DNA from: Taxillus chinensis
Taxonomy: Eukaryota > Streptophyta > Magnoliopsida > Santalales > Loranthaceae
Direction: 5' to 3'
Assembly: GCA_023512835.1 (NCBI GenBank)
Contig: CM042090.1
Location: 18,258,356 to 18,322,355 of the forward strand
Length of the DNA stretch: 64,000 bases
The notes under the pieces are model-generated. The model did no database searches and was not told the DNA's origin. It saw only the letters and a program-made list of their open reading frames with translations. Below are positions 32,568-44,083 of this stretch, piece after piece (positions within the stretch are counted from its first letter, which is position 1; every line of letters starts with the position of its first letter). A program made the translations under genes and the position numbers.

Positions 32568-34385
32568 ATGAAGGCTTTAGGATGGTGGCTGACGCTGGTG
32601 GGCTCGCTTCGGTTGGCCTCAGTCTGGTTCGGTTTCTTCGACATTTGGGCTCTTCGCCTCGCCGTCTTCTCCAAAACCACAAGTCTGCTCTCTTTCTTCG
32701 CCTCCTTTTCTTCAAACCCATGTCACAAATTTGATCAAATCTATGTTTGCTTCCCACAATTGGCGTAATTGTTGCTTAATCCCGAAAAGAAAAAAAAAAA
32801 CCCATCTTGTTTTTGGGAGTTTTTTTCCGAGAGTTTGTGAAAATTCGGAGTAGGCCTTCCTTTAGCTTAATTAGACTTTAAACAATGAAACTATTATGTT
32901 GGCCTCGGACATGCTTGTTTTGCAAGAAATCCCATTTGACTATAGTTCGAGTAGGTTAGAGCAAATCAGCAAAGGTAGGGAGTTATTCATTTGGTGTTAC
33001 TAGGAAGTCCAATTAAACGCATCTATTATGTGTTAACGAATGGCCACTAGACAAAAGCCAATGGAGGATCTACATTATTGACCAATTCAACTGACACTGG
33101 CCTAAATATAGAAGATATGGTTTTCTGGTGTATTGCAACGCAAGCGTTAAACTTAAAAACCGATGATATGATTCACAATTGTAATTCCATTGTTGTGCAG
33201 ATCAAATATTATCGGGTCTCTCTTTATTTTAGTTAAAGTGAACCCCTTTCCTATAAAAAGAAAATAAAGGATGTGGAAGAAAACTATGGAATTGTTCTGC
33301 CCCTTCTCTAACGCTAAATATTTTTTTATTCCCATATGTATTCTGTTTGCTTAAAATGTTTTCATTAGCTTAGTTTTCTGGTAGCCTTTTAATCTTTTAT
33401 CTGTTAATTTTGATGCAGTGACTGATATTCACGGAAGGACGTTTGGAGTCTGGACATTCTTGACTTGCACCCTTTGCTTTGTTTGTGCATTTAACCTAGA
33501 AAACAAGCCACTTTATCTGGTGACCTTGTTATCTTTCATATATGCTCTTGGTCATTTCTTGACTGAATATCTAATATATCATACAATGGCCATTGAGAAT
33601 CTGGCAACTGTCGGCATCTTTGCAGGTAAGTTTAGACTTGTTCAATGCCATATCTAGATCAATTTATACTAATCCCTTTCTTAAATTGCTTCAAACTTTG
33701 TTTTGTGCAACCTGGTTGAAGCCTCTATATTGTAAATGTCATTCAATGCCTTTTCTGTGCATGTATTATATTCCTTAGGATACCATTTAGATGATGACCC
33801 TTCTTATTGGTGTTTGCACTACTAAGGTTAATATATAATAGGAAACACATGATTATGTTTCCTTATGTTTAAGATCATGACAAATATTATCTATTTACTT
33901 TGTCTTAGTGTAAGTTTAGCATTTTATGCGATTGGCGAGACTGCTGGATTTTCTTTGTCATAGATTTTGCTTAATTTCTCATTTAGCTCTGTTTAACCAC
34001 CTCTCATATGCTGTTGACAACTAGCTATGGCTATTATGTGTGGACTTGTTTCTTAATTGCTCCACTATTTGGGGTGCTTTCATTTGAACATGAAGACTGC
34101 TTTTACTTGCAATTACCAAAATTTTCGGGAGATATTTTTTGTTTTAATATATGTGACACTCTTTAATTATTGCTTGGTTGCATGCTTACTTTTTGTTTGA
34201 GCTTTGGAGCCCAATAATGAAACTAGGTTGAATTGAGCCAATCCGGCATTATATATATCATTGGACTATATCACAATGACCTTGATCTTTTACTAATTAG
34301 GCTTTTGATGTATTCAGGCACATCAATATTATGGATGCTACTCCAATGGAATACACATCAACAGACCAAACTTAAGAAAGTTTGA
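32568..34385 (+). CDS. ERG28: ERG28-like sterol biosynthesis scaffold protein
   Basis: Small endoplasmic reticulum membrane protein that in yeast tethers the C-4 demethylation enzymes of sterol synthesis and is conserved in plants. Three exons, 32568-32682, 33419-33625 and 34318-34385, give 129 residues, the same length as the Arabidopsis protein. Diagnostic blocks are MKALGWWLTLVGSLRLASVW, HGRTFGVWTFLTCTLC, FNLENKPLYL, SFIYALGHFLTEYL and GTSILWMLLQWN. Four hydrophobic segments are visible (about residues 5-30, 45-65, 70-90 and 95-120). The C-terminus ends in a Lys-rich tail (TKLKKV). Introns are AT-rich with normal GT-AG borders. It lies downstream of DUF1005 on the same strand. Confidence 0.94.
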
Positions 34386-34985
34386 AGGGGGAACAAACTA
34401 TTACCTTTTTCTCGTTCAGTTGATTTGGCCTTGGTGGCTCATTTATCTTGTTCCATTTATATTTGGATATCTTTAAGGAAAGAGGATAGGGGCCAAATTC
34501 TTTGGAAAATTTAACTGTTCATGAGAACTGTGAAAAATTGTATTTGACGATTGTTGTTTCAATGAAATCTACTATTCAAGTTTTTTTTTTATTTTTTTAT
34601 TTTTTATTCCTAAACAACTTTACATGTGAATCAGTTTTTTTTTAAAGGGAGCTAATCTCATATTTATTGTGCATCAGAAATCAAACCAAGCCTATACACA
34701 TATGTACATTTACCTCTGTAGATTGTATACTACAGAGAAAAAGGTCTCGAAGGATCCAAAAATATGCCCTACCCAGAACAGAAAAGAGGGAAAAAGTATA
34801 GGAAATTAAGAAAACGTGCATCTTTGCGTTTGCTCTCCTGGGATTTTGAACCAATCTGATGTATTCCTACAAGCCTAGGTCACCAGAATGGAAAGGCTAC
34901 ATCAGTGGCGTTATTGATTCCTCTGCTCTGTCTTCCTCTTCAGGATCTCACACGTCCATGAATGCATCAACATTCTTTCTTTTAG

Positions 34986-35777
34986 TTATGGACTAAATTC
35001 CCACCTTCCTGTGGAGGTTTTCTCCTGCAAATTGGATTCCCTAGCAGTTAATGGAAGAGTTGTGTTGGTGTATAATTGCTGGTTTTTAGCTGTTTCTGGA
35101 ACAACACTGCTCCTAGATGTTACATTCTGAAGGTCCAGATACTCTAGCCCTAGCCCGGTACCTGTGTTCATGATTCCTGCTGGTGCATTATGCACTTCAC
35201 TTAGTGCATCATCAGTCCTATATTGATCCTCTTGCAGTCCTTGGGAAGTGGAGTCAAATCCTGCATCCTCAACTACATTCTCCTCTTCGTCTTCTTCATC
35301 TTCGTAGTCTTCAGTTTCATCTTCTTCGTCGGTGTAAAAACCAGACCCCTGAACCTCATACCTAAATTGGTCTAGCCCATCTATCTCATCATCTCCACCC
35401 CCTGCTGCTTCAAGTCTAACTACTTCTTCTTCCTCATCTTCCGGATGTTCTTCCTCCATCTGTGCCTCCATCTCGTTTCCTCCATTTGTTTCTGGATCTT
35501 CTTCCCCCCTCAGTCTCTCATCCTCCACTGCTATCTTTGTTTCTTCCACCGTCTGCTGCAAGTGCTTCCTTCCAAAATTTAAGATTCGGGAAGTGTTCAG
35601 TGCCTTGTCTGATGGTGCGACAGATGTAATTTCTTCGGCGCCTGTGCTGTGATCATGTAATTGATTGCTATGGTAACGCAACCAAATGACAACAACAATC
35701 AGCGAGCCTATTTGAAACGCATGCTTGACCTTAAAACCTTTCGATCTCAGGTTCCTGCCTGGCGACTGCTTCAACAT
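34986..35777 (-). CDS. Plant single-pass membrane protein with acidic domain
   Basis: 263 residues from the ATG at 35777 (MLKQSPGRNLRSKGFKVKHA). A basic N-terminus (residues 1-19) precedes one hydrophobic segment (about 20-33, FQIGSLIVVVIWL). After this comes a long polar region, extremely rich in Glu and Asp between about residues 80 and 190. The layout is that of a type II membrane protein of the secretory pathway. The N-terminal pattern K-S-P-x-R-N-x-R-x-K-G-x-K-V-K-H is shared by uncharacterised plant proteins I recall; no function is known to me. No intron in the coding part. The 3' end faces the ERG28 3' end, 600 bp away. Confidence 0.8.
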   Translation of the reverse strand: MLKQSPGRNLRSKGFKVKHAFQIGSLIVVVIWLRYHSNQLHDHSTGAEEITSVAPSDKALNTSRILNFGRKHLQQTVEETKIAVEDERLRGEEDPETNGGNEMEAQMEEEHPEDEEEEVVRLEAAGGGDDEIDGLDQFRYEVQGSGFYTDEEDETEDYEDEEDEEENVVEDAGFDSTSQGLQEDQYRTDDALSEVHNAPAGIMNTGTGLGLEYLDLQNVTSRSSVVPETAKNQQLYTNTTLPLTARESNLQEKTSTGRWEFSP

Positions 35778-36242
35778 GATAGAGTTCAACAACTTGTAAC
35801 CCTAACCACACAAACAACACCCAAAATTTTCAGGAAAGAGTGATTAAATACTAGAGAAACAAAGCAAGTGCAAATTGTTTTTTTGGTGAATTACAATTCC
35901 TACTTAATCCATGGATTTGAAGGCATACAAGTTACAAGGTAAACAAAGCGAACCCATGTGAAAGATACAAAAATTCATTGACAGAACAGAATGAACTTGG
36001 TTATAATAATAATAAAAACAAAAACAACACCCAGAACAGAACAGCAATAGATGTTTCCAGGAAAGAGAGGTGATTAATATATGGTAGCGAAACAATGTCA
36101 GTGCAAATTGTTGTTAATATTCCTATTTGATTCGTTGGTTTTAAGAGCAGGATCGTTACTAGTTAAAATGCAACAAAGCAAAGCCATGTAAAACCTTGCA
36201 AATCAATTAACATGGAACCCAGTGAACTTGCTTACAATAATT

Positions 36243-36281
36243 TAAAACAAAACAAAACAAAACAAAACAAAACAAAACACC
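36243..36281. repeat. (AAAAC)n microsatellite
   Basis: Seven or so copies of a pentanucleotide AAAAC unit. Confidence 0.9.
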
Positions 36282-36601
36282 CAGAACAACATAGATGTTT
36301 TCAGGTAAGAAAAACAATCAAGTGGGTTAATAAATCTAGAAGCACTATGTGTAATGAACTCTAATTGATTGAACAGACCATGAATTTGAAGCCCAGGATC
36401 ATCACTGGTTCGGTGCGAAAAAGAGTAGCCATGAAAAAGTTAACTACAAAGAACTCATCGACGCCGCGAACACAATTGCATGCTAACAAAAAATTAACAA
36501 ATCATTCCCTCTCTAAAGAAAAGGAAATAAAAAAAAGTACAAACAGTGAAGCACTGAGTCCATTTTGGAATGAAAATGAAACAAATTAAACGAATTCCAC
36601 C

Positions 36602-36703
36602 CTAGCAGTGAAAGTAGAAGAAGATGGCGGACGATCCCAGTACGAGGAAGAGGCAGAAGAAGCGTACTATGTAGTTCGGAATCAAGGCGCTAGTGAAGAA
36701 CAT
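36602..36703 (-). CDS. Possible 33-residue hydrophobic microprotein or uORF
   Basis: An ATG at 36703 opens a frame that begins MFFTSALIPNYIVRFF and ends in a very hydrophobic stretch closing with YFHC, then TAG at 36602-36604. It would be a single membrane segment with a short N-terminal tail. It lies about 0.8 kb upstream of the acidic membrane protein gene on the same strand, so it could be a separate small gene or part of that gene's leader. No family recognised. Confidence 0.35.
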   Translation of the reverse strand: MFFTSALIPNYIVRFFCLFLVLGSSAIFFYFHC

Positions 36704-36719
36704 TAATCATCAAATTCAA

Positions 36720-38924
36720 ACTCAGGGGTTGGTAAAGAGACAATGTATCAAAAATGCGGCAGTCTCGAGAGACGCCCTTACTATCAGCGCGACACGCCAA
36801 GAGTGAGACGTCGGAACTGGGTTGACGTGAGAGTAGCAACTACTCCCGCAAATCCATCTGCTGCGAGGATGAAGCGATATGGGGGGGTATCAAACGACAC
36901 CGTTCTGGAGCTGTGACTGAACAAACGACGACGGTTTTAGCTTGCCCCAACGTGGAGATTTCGGGGACCAAATGCTGGTGAGATTTATTTTGTGATTCTT
37001 CCCAACGACGTTTTAGCGCTTCCCGGATATGGACGAAGAATGACACCCAACCCATGAAACACAGGGCCCCCAAAAATAATGGACCACCAAAAACGCATAC
37101 ATTATTACTCAAACGAGTACATTTCCGACTCATTTCACAATCAACATGTTAGGTCTCGTTGCAAATATATACATACATATATACACGTATATATATATAT
37201 ATATATGTATACATATGCGCGCGAGATGAAAAGAAAAAAAATATAATGAGTGTAATTGTGAATTTGTTGAGAAAAATATGACTTATGTCGACGTACAAAC
37301 TGACGGGCTCTAGATAATGTATTGCGCACGGCCATATGTGACATGACATACAGTCATGTGCAGTCGACTTTTGATCCGGTGAAGTTTTGTTAGTGGTGAA
37401 CATGCGGTTGGTTAAACTTGTGATTGAACTCTCGGTCGTCATGAAGACATATGGTGTGTTTGGTCATGCTTGGAAGGTAACTCAACAGAGCTCATAAGGC
37501 ACCTCTAATGATAATTTATATTTTTTATTTATTAATTTTATAATTTATATAATATAATTATTAATATATTTTGAGAGAAAAATAAGAATATAAATAACAT
37601 ACATAGATTATAGTTCATAAATATAATTACATTACATTATCATAAAATCAATATATCATATATGTATGAAATAAGACACTTTGAGATGAACACTTCAATT
37701 TGAGTAGAGATACTTTAATTTTAGATATAACCCACGTACATTAATTCGAGATATCAATGAACTTTATGATATCGAAATTAATTCCTTTGAAATGTTAAAA
37801 AAACTTCGAATAACCACTTTGAGATATCGATGAGCTTCAAGATATCAAACTGAACTCAAAATAACACACCTCAAATTGAAGTAATATGACTTTTATAATA
37901 TGTTTAACTCCCTTTACATATTTCATTTAACATAGATCATCTTAAGAGCATATTAAAGATCCTTTTTAGCCACACTGCTTACCACCCAATCATGAGCTAT
38001 TAACAATAATTACAATATTACGATTGTGAGAATAACAATAAAACCTTTGCTTAAGTTGATAAACTTGAAGTTATAAAAATATTCTTAGCGTTAGCAGCTT
38101 ACAAAGGCCTTGAGGTCTACGCAATGATCGTTAAAAGTGTATTTCTTAATAGAGAGATCTTTAAAATGAGATATATGTAGAGCAACTTCTTTGATTTCTT
38201 AAACACAAGGTTGAAAATAAGGTCTACAAATTAAGAAAACTCTTGTATGACACTTGAATTTCTTCACAAGTTCATAAAGGAAATAGTAGATATCATGTTG
38301 TTTCTGAAGGAAATCAAAGGTCTTGTATGACACTTGAATTTCTTTACAAGTTCATAAAGGAAATAGTAGATATCATGTTGTTTCTGAAGGAAATTAAAGG
38401 TCATACTTTGATAGTTTAAATTAACGTAAAAATGTTTTAGTATACCAACTCAAATTTTAATGAAAATTTATAAAAACTTATGAAAAAAAATGAGTATAAT
38501 ACGATATGATTATCTGTGATTAACCACAATGCATTAATACATCATATCTATGAAACACAATCCTAAAAACTCAAATAATCATATCATTTACTTCTTTAAA
38601 TTTACATTTTAACATGAAATTTTACTAAGAGATCAATTAAAATAATCAATGTTTAAGTTCCAATTTTATGTACAAGTATCAAACATTAAGCTCAATTAAA
38701 TTACAAATATCCTGTCTGATAAGTCAATGCTTAATGCTTCGGTCAACACTTGAAGTCTGATCCTAATTTACTTTTTCTAATGTTGACATCTATTTTGATT
38801 CCGCCCATATATATATATCATAAAAAGTCAAAATTAATGTTGGTCAATGACTAGTTAATTTAGTTATAATTTGCCTTTTTCTAATTCTAGCCGGTTGTTT
38901 CGAGTATGTCATCATATATATGTG

Positions 38925-38955
<31 letters not shown>

Positions 38956-40290
38956 AGGCAATGGATGTAGAGCGACAATCAACTGATGAGCAATACTCCC
39001 TAATTAGACGAAGAGTATGGCATATCTGCTCTCATCATTTGGATCAGATAAGCAATAGACCGAATCAAATCAACTATTAAATCTGGGATAAGATGAACAG
39101 GAAAATCTGGGTAGCTTAAAATGACAATGAATAATAAATTTTCAACACAATGTATTTGAGGCACAATAGCAAATTAAAATGTCAAAAGTCATAAAATTTG
39201 ATACACTGATGACATCAAGCCATTCATACATGGTGCAGAGAATTTTGCAACAAATCAAAAAAGAAATCATAGCTAGAATTCAAATATAAACTATACATAC
39301 ATTCCACGCACGTCCACCTAATGGATGTACATTTAGACTTTTATTTGTGTGTTCTTGACTTTTGAAAAATTATTATTTCAGGGAGGTTTTTTTGGGCCAT
39401 TTTCTTTTAATTTTTTCTTTGAACAAACATGTATTTCCAATATTTATATAATATTCATCACCATATCCCGCAATTTGTTTTTTGAAGAATCATAAGAAAA
39501 TACATGTTTATAATTTAAAAGACATTTTTTTAATTTAGAAGAGGTATATTATATGTATTAAAAGGGATTAGTATTTGAATTTGGGAAAGTATTGAAAAAT
39601 TATATTATGCATATCATTAAGAACCTTTTCCATTATATTGTATATGGATGTTTTTATAAGTTAAATATAATAAATATTTATTTTTATTTTAAATAAATAT
39701 ATAATTTTAAATTTTAAAAGAAAATTAAGTTTCAATAGTATTTCTGTTAAAATATTAAAATCAAACTCAAAGTTAAATAATTAAAAAAATACAGATTTGA
39801 ATAATAAGCTTTATTAAAAAAATTCGTTATTAATTTATTTAAGTTTTTGAAATAATTTTTGAGTACTTTAATAATAAACATGCTCAAAATTTATAATCTC
39901 ATATCCTAATTTTCACCAACCGCACGGAACTTGTGCGTTACAATATTAATATTATTCGAGCATATTCATCTGCTCGCCAATATAAATAGACCACGTGGAA
40001 GCTGCAATTTCACCAGGGGTCCTTTCACTAGTACTCTTCCCTGAGCTCCATCCAACCCAATCTTTTCTGTAAGGTAATATATAAGACAGGTTGGCAGTAG
40101 TGGTGTGGATGCAACATGTTGCTTGCGCATGCAGCCACGGGGCCAACACCTGGTTCTCCACGTGCCATTAGGTCCTCCTGACAACGTAAAAATCATATCA
40201 TTCATGCATGCATCCGCACACGTGAATAAATAGATAACGTTGCAGCTGAAATCTCGCAACGTACAGTCTTTTTCCTAAGCTCCATTGTAT
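36720..40290. other. Intergenic, AT-rich
   Basis: Contains (AT)n runs at about 37187-37206 and 38926-38955 and an 80-bp tandem duplication (38241-38400). No gene recognised. The last 300 bases are the likely promoter and leader of ACC synthase A; a TAATATATAAGAC motif near 40074 could be its TATA box. Confidence 0.45.
38241..38400. repeat. 80-bp tandem duplication, two copies
   Basis: 38241-38320 and 38321-38400 are identical except for two C/T changes. The unit starts TCTTGTATGACACTTGAATT and ends GAAATCAAAGG (second copy GAAATTAAAGG). Confidence 0.95.
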
Positions 40291-40316
40291 ATATATATAC
40301 ATATATAAAAGACAAA

Positions 40317-42370
40317 ATGTTGTCGCAGAAAGCTAGGTGCAACACTCACGGCCAGGACTCCTCCTACTTCAAAGGATGGGAGGAGTATGATAAGAATCCA
40401 TACCATGAGCTTCGTAATTCATCTGGCATCATTCAAATGGGACTAGCTGAGAATCAGGTGATCACCACCAATGCTATTCGTAATATTATTATTTTGCATT
40501 TATTATTTTACTATGCCTATTATAATTATAATCGTTTTATATATACATAATAAATAAAGAATATTCGAGTGCAAAACAACAGAGTTAAGAAAAAAGTATG
40601 TTTTTTCCTACTTGGAAGCTATCTTTCGATCTCCTTGAATCGTGGCTCGCAGACAACCCGGACGCCGGATGGCTCAAGAAAAATGGGTTCTCCGCATTTA
40701 GAGAGATGGCCGTCTTCCAGGACTACCACGGCCTCCCTGCTTTTAAAACTGTACCTATATATATATATATATATTCTTCATTATTCTTCTTATTTTATAT
40801 ATATAATATGTAAATTATGTAAACACTCGATCGATCCATTAATATATTTTTTTTATGCAGGCACTGGCAAAGTTCATGGCCGAAATTAGAGGGAACAGAG
40901 TGCAGTTCAATCCAAATAAGCTCATCTTGACAGCCGGTTCAACCTCCGCCAATGAGAATCTCATATTTTGCCTTGCTGAACCGGGTGAAGCTTTCCTCCT
41001 CCCGACACCATATTATCCTGGGTAATTTGGCATCAATTCCTCTGCTATCAATAATATCACACGAGTGTATATATATAATTATATAATTATATAGTTATAT
41101 AGTTAATGTTAACCTGCTTTGATTTAGATGCAAATTATTATTATATATGTACTTGCATGTTTAAAAAAATACAAATAAATCTACCCGATTAACTATATAT
41201 AATATTAAAATTCACGAATCAACATCCACGTCCAAGGATTTACTACTAATAAGGGCAAATTAATTGATGAGGGAGTAAGAAAAGGATCACATTATTGCAA
41301 CCTGAGGGGCATGGTTGAATATATTATAGAATCCAAAACTTTTTAAAATTTTAATTATTTGAGGTGTAGATTAATGTAAATTAATGGACAGGTTTGATAG
41401 GGACCTCAAATGGAGAACAGGAGTCAACATAATCCCCATACACTGCTCAAGCACGAACGGCTTCAGGGTCACCGAGTGCGCGCTGGAAGACGCGTACCAA
41501 CGCGCCCAAGCCCAGAACCTCCGAGTCAAAGGCGTGCTCATCACCAACCCCTCCAACCCACTCGGCACCACGGCGAGTTGGGAAGAGCTCGACGCCATCA
41601 TCGCCTTCGTCGCCGCCAACCAAATCCACCTCATCAGCGACGAAATCTACTCCGGCACCGTCTTCGACGCCGACCCACCCTTCATAAGCGCCCTGGACGC
41701 CCTCAGAGCCAAGGGCCTCCAAGGTACCCCCACCTGGCGACGCACCCACATCGTGTACAGCCTGTCCAAGGACCTGGGCCTCCCTGGCTTCCGCTGCGGC
41801 GCCATCTACTCCAACGACGGCGCTGTCGTGGACGCCGCCACCAAGATGTCCAGCTTCGGACTCGTCTCGTCGCAGACGCAGTTCCTCCTCGCCTCCATGC
41901 TGGGGGACGTGACCTTCCGCCGCCGCTACCTCGAAGAGAACAGGAAGAGGCTCAAGGGGAGGCGGGAGAGGCTCGTTTCGGGGCTCCGGGAGGCCGGGAT
42001 CGGGTGCTTGGGTAGCAATTCGGGTCTGTTCTGCTGGGTCGACATGCGTCATCTTTTGGAGTTCGACACGTTCGAGGCGGAGATGGATCTCTGGAGGAGA
42101 ATCCTTGGCGACGTCGGTCTCAACATCTCCCCGGGGTCGTCGTGCCACTGTGGCGAGCCAGGGTGGTTTCGGGTGTGCTTCGCCAACGTGTCGGAGTATA
42201 CCTTGGACCTTGCCGTGCGCCGGCTCAAGGCTTTCGTTGGGAGCGGCAAAGGCGGGGACTTGGATTTTGAGGATGTCAGTGTTGGTCGAAACAAGATGGC
42301 GGGGAGTGGGATGGTTCTAAATAGTGGAAGTGATAACAGATCATGTGACGTCATTATGTCTTTGACATAA
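40317..42370 (+). CDS. 1-aminocyclopropane-1-carboxylate synthase, copy A
   Basis: PLP enzyme converting S-adenosylmethionine to ACC, the committed step of ethylene synthesis, in the cytosol. Exons 40317-40457, 40619-40750, 40861-41021 and 41392-42370 give 470 residues. Family marks: [97 protein letters not shown] and the PLP-lysine motif [12 protein letters not shown] (Lys 271). The residue after GFR is Cys, where Val is usual. The conserved core ends at KAFV; a 43-residue tail follows. It has no RVSF (CDPK) site and no TOE motif, so by known classes it is type III-like or atypical. Exon 4 is very GC-rich; exons 1-3 are not. Exon 4 is almost identical to that of copy B. Confidence 0.94.
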
Positions 42371-42480
42371 GAACAGTTATGGTTGATGTCAGAGCGGCCT
42401 GGTGTGGTTGGCTCCGCTTCGCAACATGCCAACATCAGGCCGTTTCGACACTTCGCTCACCCGCGGTGGGGATTACCTTA

Positions 42481-42860
42481 GAGCAACTCAAAGATTTGTT
42501 TTGTATAATTTTATATCTAAGAAAATTTCACATATAGTTATTTTTTAATTTAAATTTTTATTTCATATATATTTATATTAAAATAATAATTTTTTTAAAA
42601 AGGGACAGCCTCCCACCACCCTCCACCCCCGGCCAACATCGCACAGCCCCTCCCTTACTCCCGATGAAACCAGCCGAATCTGTGAGGCAGCAACAAGAGA
42701 GAGGCAGAGGAGATAGAAAAAACATAAAAAAAAATAATAATAAAATAATATACAGAAAATAAATAATAATTTTTATAAATAAAAAATAATAATTCTTAAT
42801 AATTTTTAAGAATAATAATTACATGAACTCAAGGTTGTTATTGACATTATGTCGAAGAGA
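42481..42860. mobile_element. Possible MITE remnant (left end GAGCAACTC)
   Basis: TTA followed by GAGCAACTCAAAG (42478 on) matches the termini of the elements at 26367 and 31803. AT-rich arms surround a GC-rich core (42603-42715). The expected right end GAGTTGCTC is not found; a weak GAACTCAAGGTTGTT lies near 42823. Not certain. Confidence 0.35.
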
Positions 42861-42889
42861 TAATGTAATGTTATATTAATGTTCTGCGT

Positions 42890-43345
42890 GCGCGCTCTTG
42901 CTCGCTCTCTCTCTCTCCCTCCCAGCGAATCGGATTCCCATCTGCAGCGACTCGAAGCGGTCTGACGACTTCTCTGTTAGTTGTCCGGACCCGGGGTGTC
43001 GGTCTGCGCCCTCGATCCGCAGGCCGGTCGGGGGATCTTGCCCCTGCAGGCTGCAGGTGCTGGACCTGTGGGGGGACACGCTCTGCGAATCCGTGATTCT
43101 GCCGTCGCGGAAGTCCTACTACCCCTTGAAGGACTGCTCCACCGTGATAGTAGACAACGGCAACGAGGAGGTGACCACCAACGCTGTCGGATCCGTCCTC
43201 TCCGAAGCAACCATCTCGTACTTCTACGCCGAGGACAAGCTCCAGTCCATGTCAGTCCACTCCCTCGCCGCCGGCAAGAAGGTCATCATCTTCGGAATTT
43301 CCGGCGCTGTATGTGGCCTTCACTCCCACTTGCAAGTGTGTTTCC
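42890..43345 (+). pseudogene. Broken type II peroxiredoxin fragment
   Basis: The frame contains NAVGSVLSEATISYFYAEDK and LQSMSVHSLAAGKKVIIFGI, matching cytosolic type II peroxiredoxins (PrxIIB), thiol peroxidases that reduce hydrogen peroxide. Just after GISGA a short insertion of about 8 bases shifts the frame. The codons for the catalytic FTPTC follow in another frame (around 43320-43336), so the peroxidatic Cys is out of frame. Sequence beyond does not continue the protein. Upstream, the same frame runs through a stretch (VLDLWGDTLCESVILP ... STVIVDNGN) unrelated to peroxiredoxin, weakly like the start of an actin-related protein. It may be a chimeric relic. The frame has no convincing ATG. 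Confidence 0.7.
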
Positions 43346-43399
43346 CTTTTTCCCATGTGAGTTGCCGTAAGCTTAAATATATATAAAAAAAAGGAAACA

Positions 43400-44046
43400 T
43401 TAAGAATAGGAAACGTTTTTCATATATATCAGACGCCGCACATCACAAGGTAGCTCTCTCCTATTCGGCAATAAAAAGGGCCTGCGGCGTGACATCACTC
43501 TCTGAGCACGAGCAGTGTCAGGATCTCTGAGCACGAGCAGTAGTCTGTTTTGTTTGTGATTGAGTTTGTAATCTGTAATCCTCTTAGTGAATTTATTCTG
43601 CCGCTGCCCGTGAACGTAATCTTATTCTGGGGTGAACCACGTAAATCTGGTGTTCTTGTGTGTGCTGTGTGATTTTACTGTTTTTCTGTTTATTTGCTCA
43701 ATTATCCTAACATCCCGTAGCCGTCGTATGTTATTTGCTCATTTTCCTTTGACTTTTGAGTTTGTTTGTTGTTGTTGAGGTTCTGGTTTCATCGTTGTGG
43801 TCAGCGATCGCTGTGTTGTGCAGTTGGGCTTTGGAGTTTTGATTTTGATGCAGCCAACTTAAAGTACTCTTTGATATATGATTATGTAATTTCCTCAGTT
43901 AAATGCCTTTCTTTTTTATATGACAAAGGTTCGTTTGAGTTCCATGTAGCAGGATTTTAGGCCAATTTTGAGTTTATAGTTATTGTCGAGGTTCTTTTAA
44001 AATTTCAATACATTCTATAGATATAGAACTTTCCCGGGTAGGTGAG

Positions 44047-44083
<37 letters not shown>

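Noticed and set aside
40302..40310. TATATAAAA as TATA box of ACC synthase A
   Set aside because: It lies only about 7 bases before the ATG, too close to direct a transcript that includes the start; a motif near 40074 is a better candidate.
41447..42148. Minus-strand 233-codon frame, and similar long frames at 52366-52971 and 41410-42015
   Set aside because: Shadows created by the GC-rich ACC synthase exon 4, where stop codons are rare in all frames.
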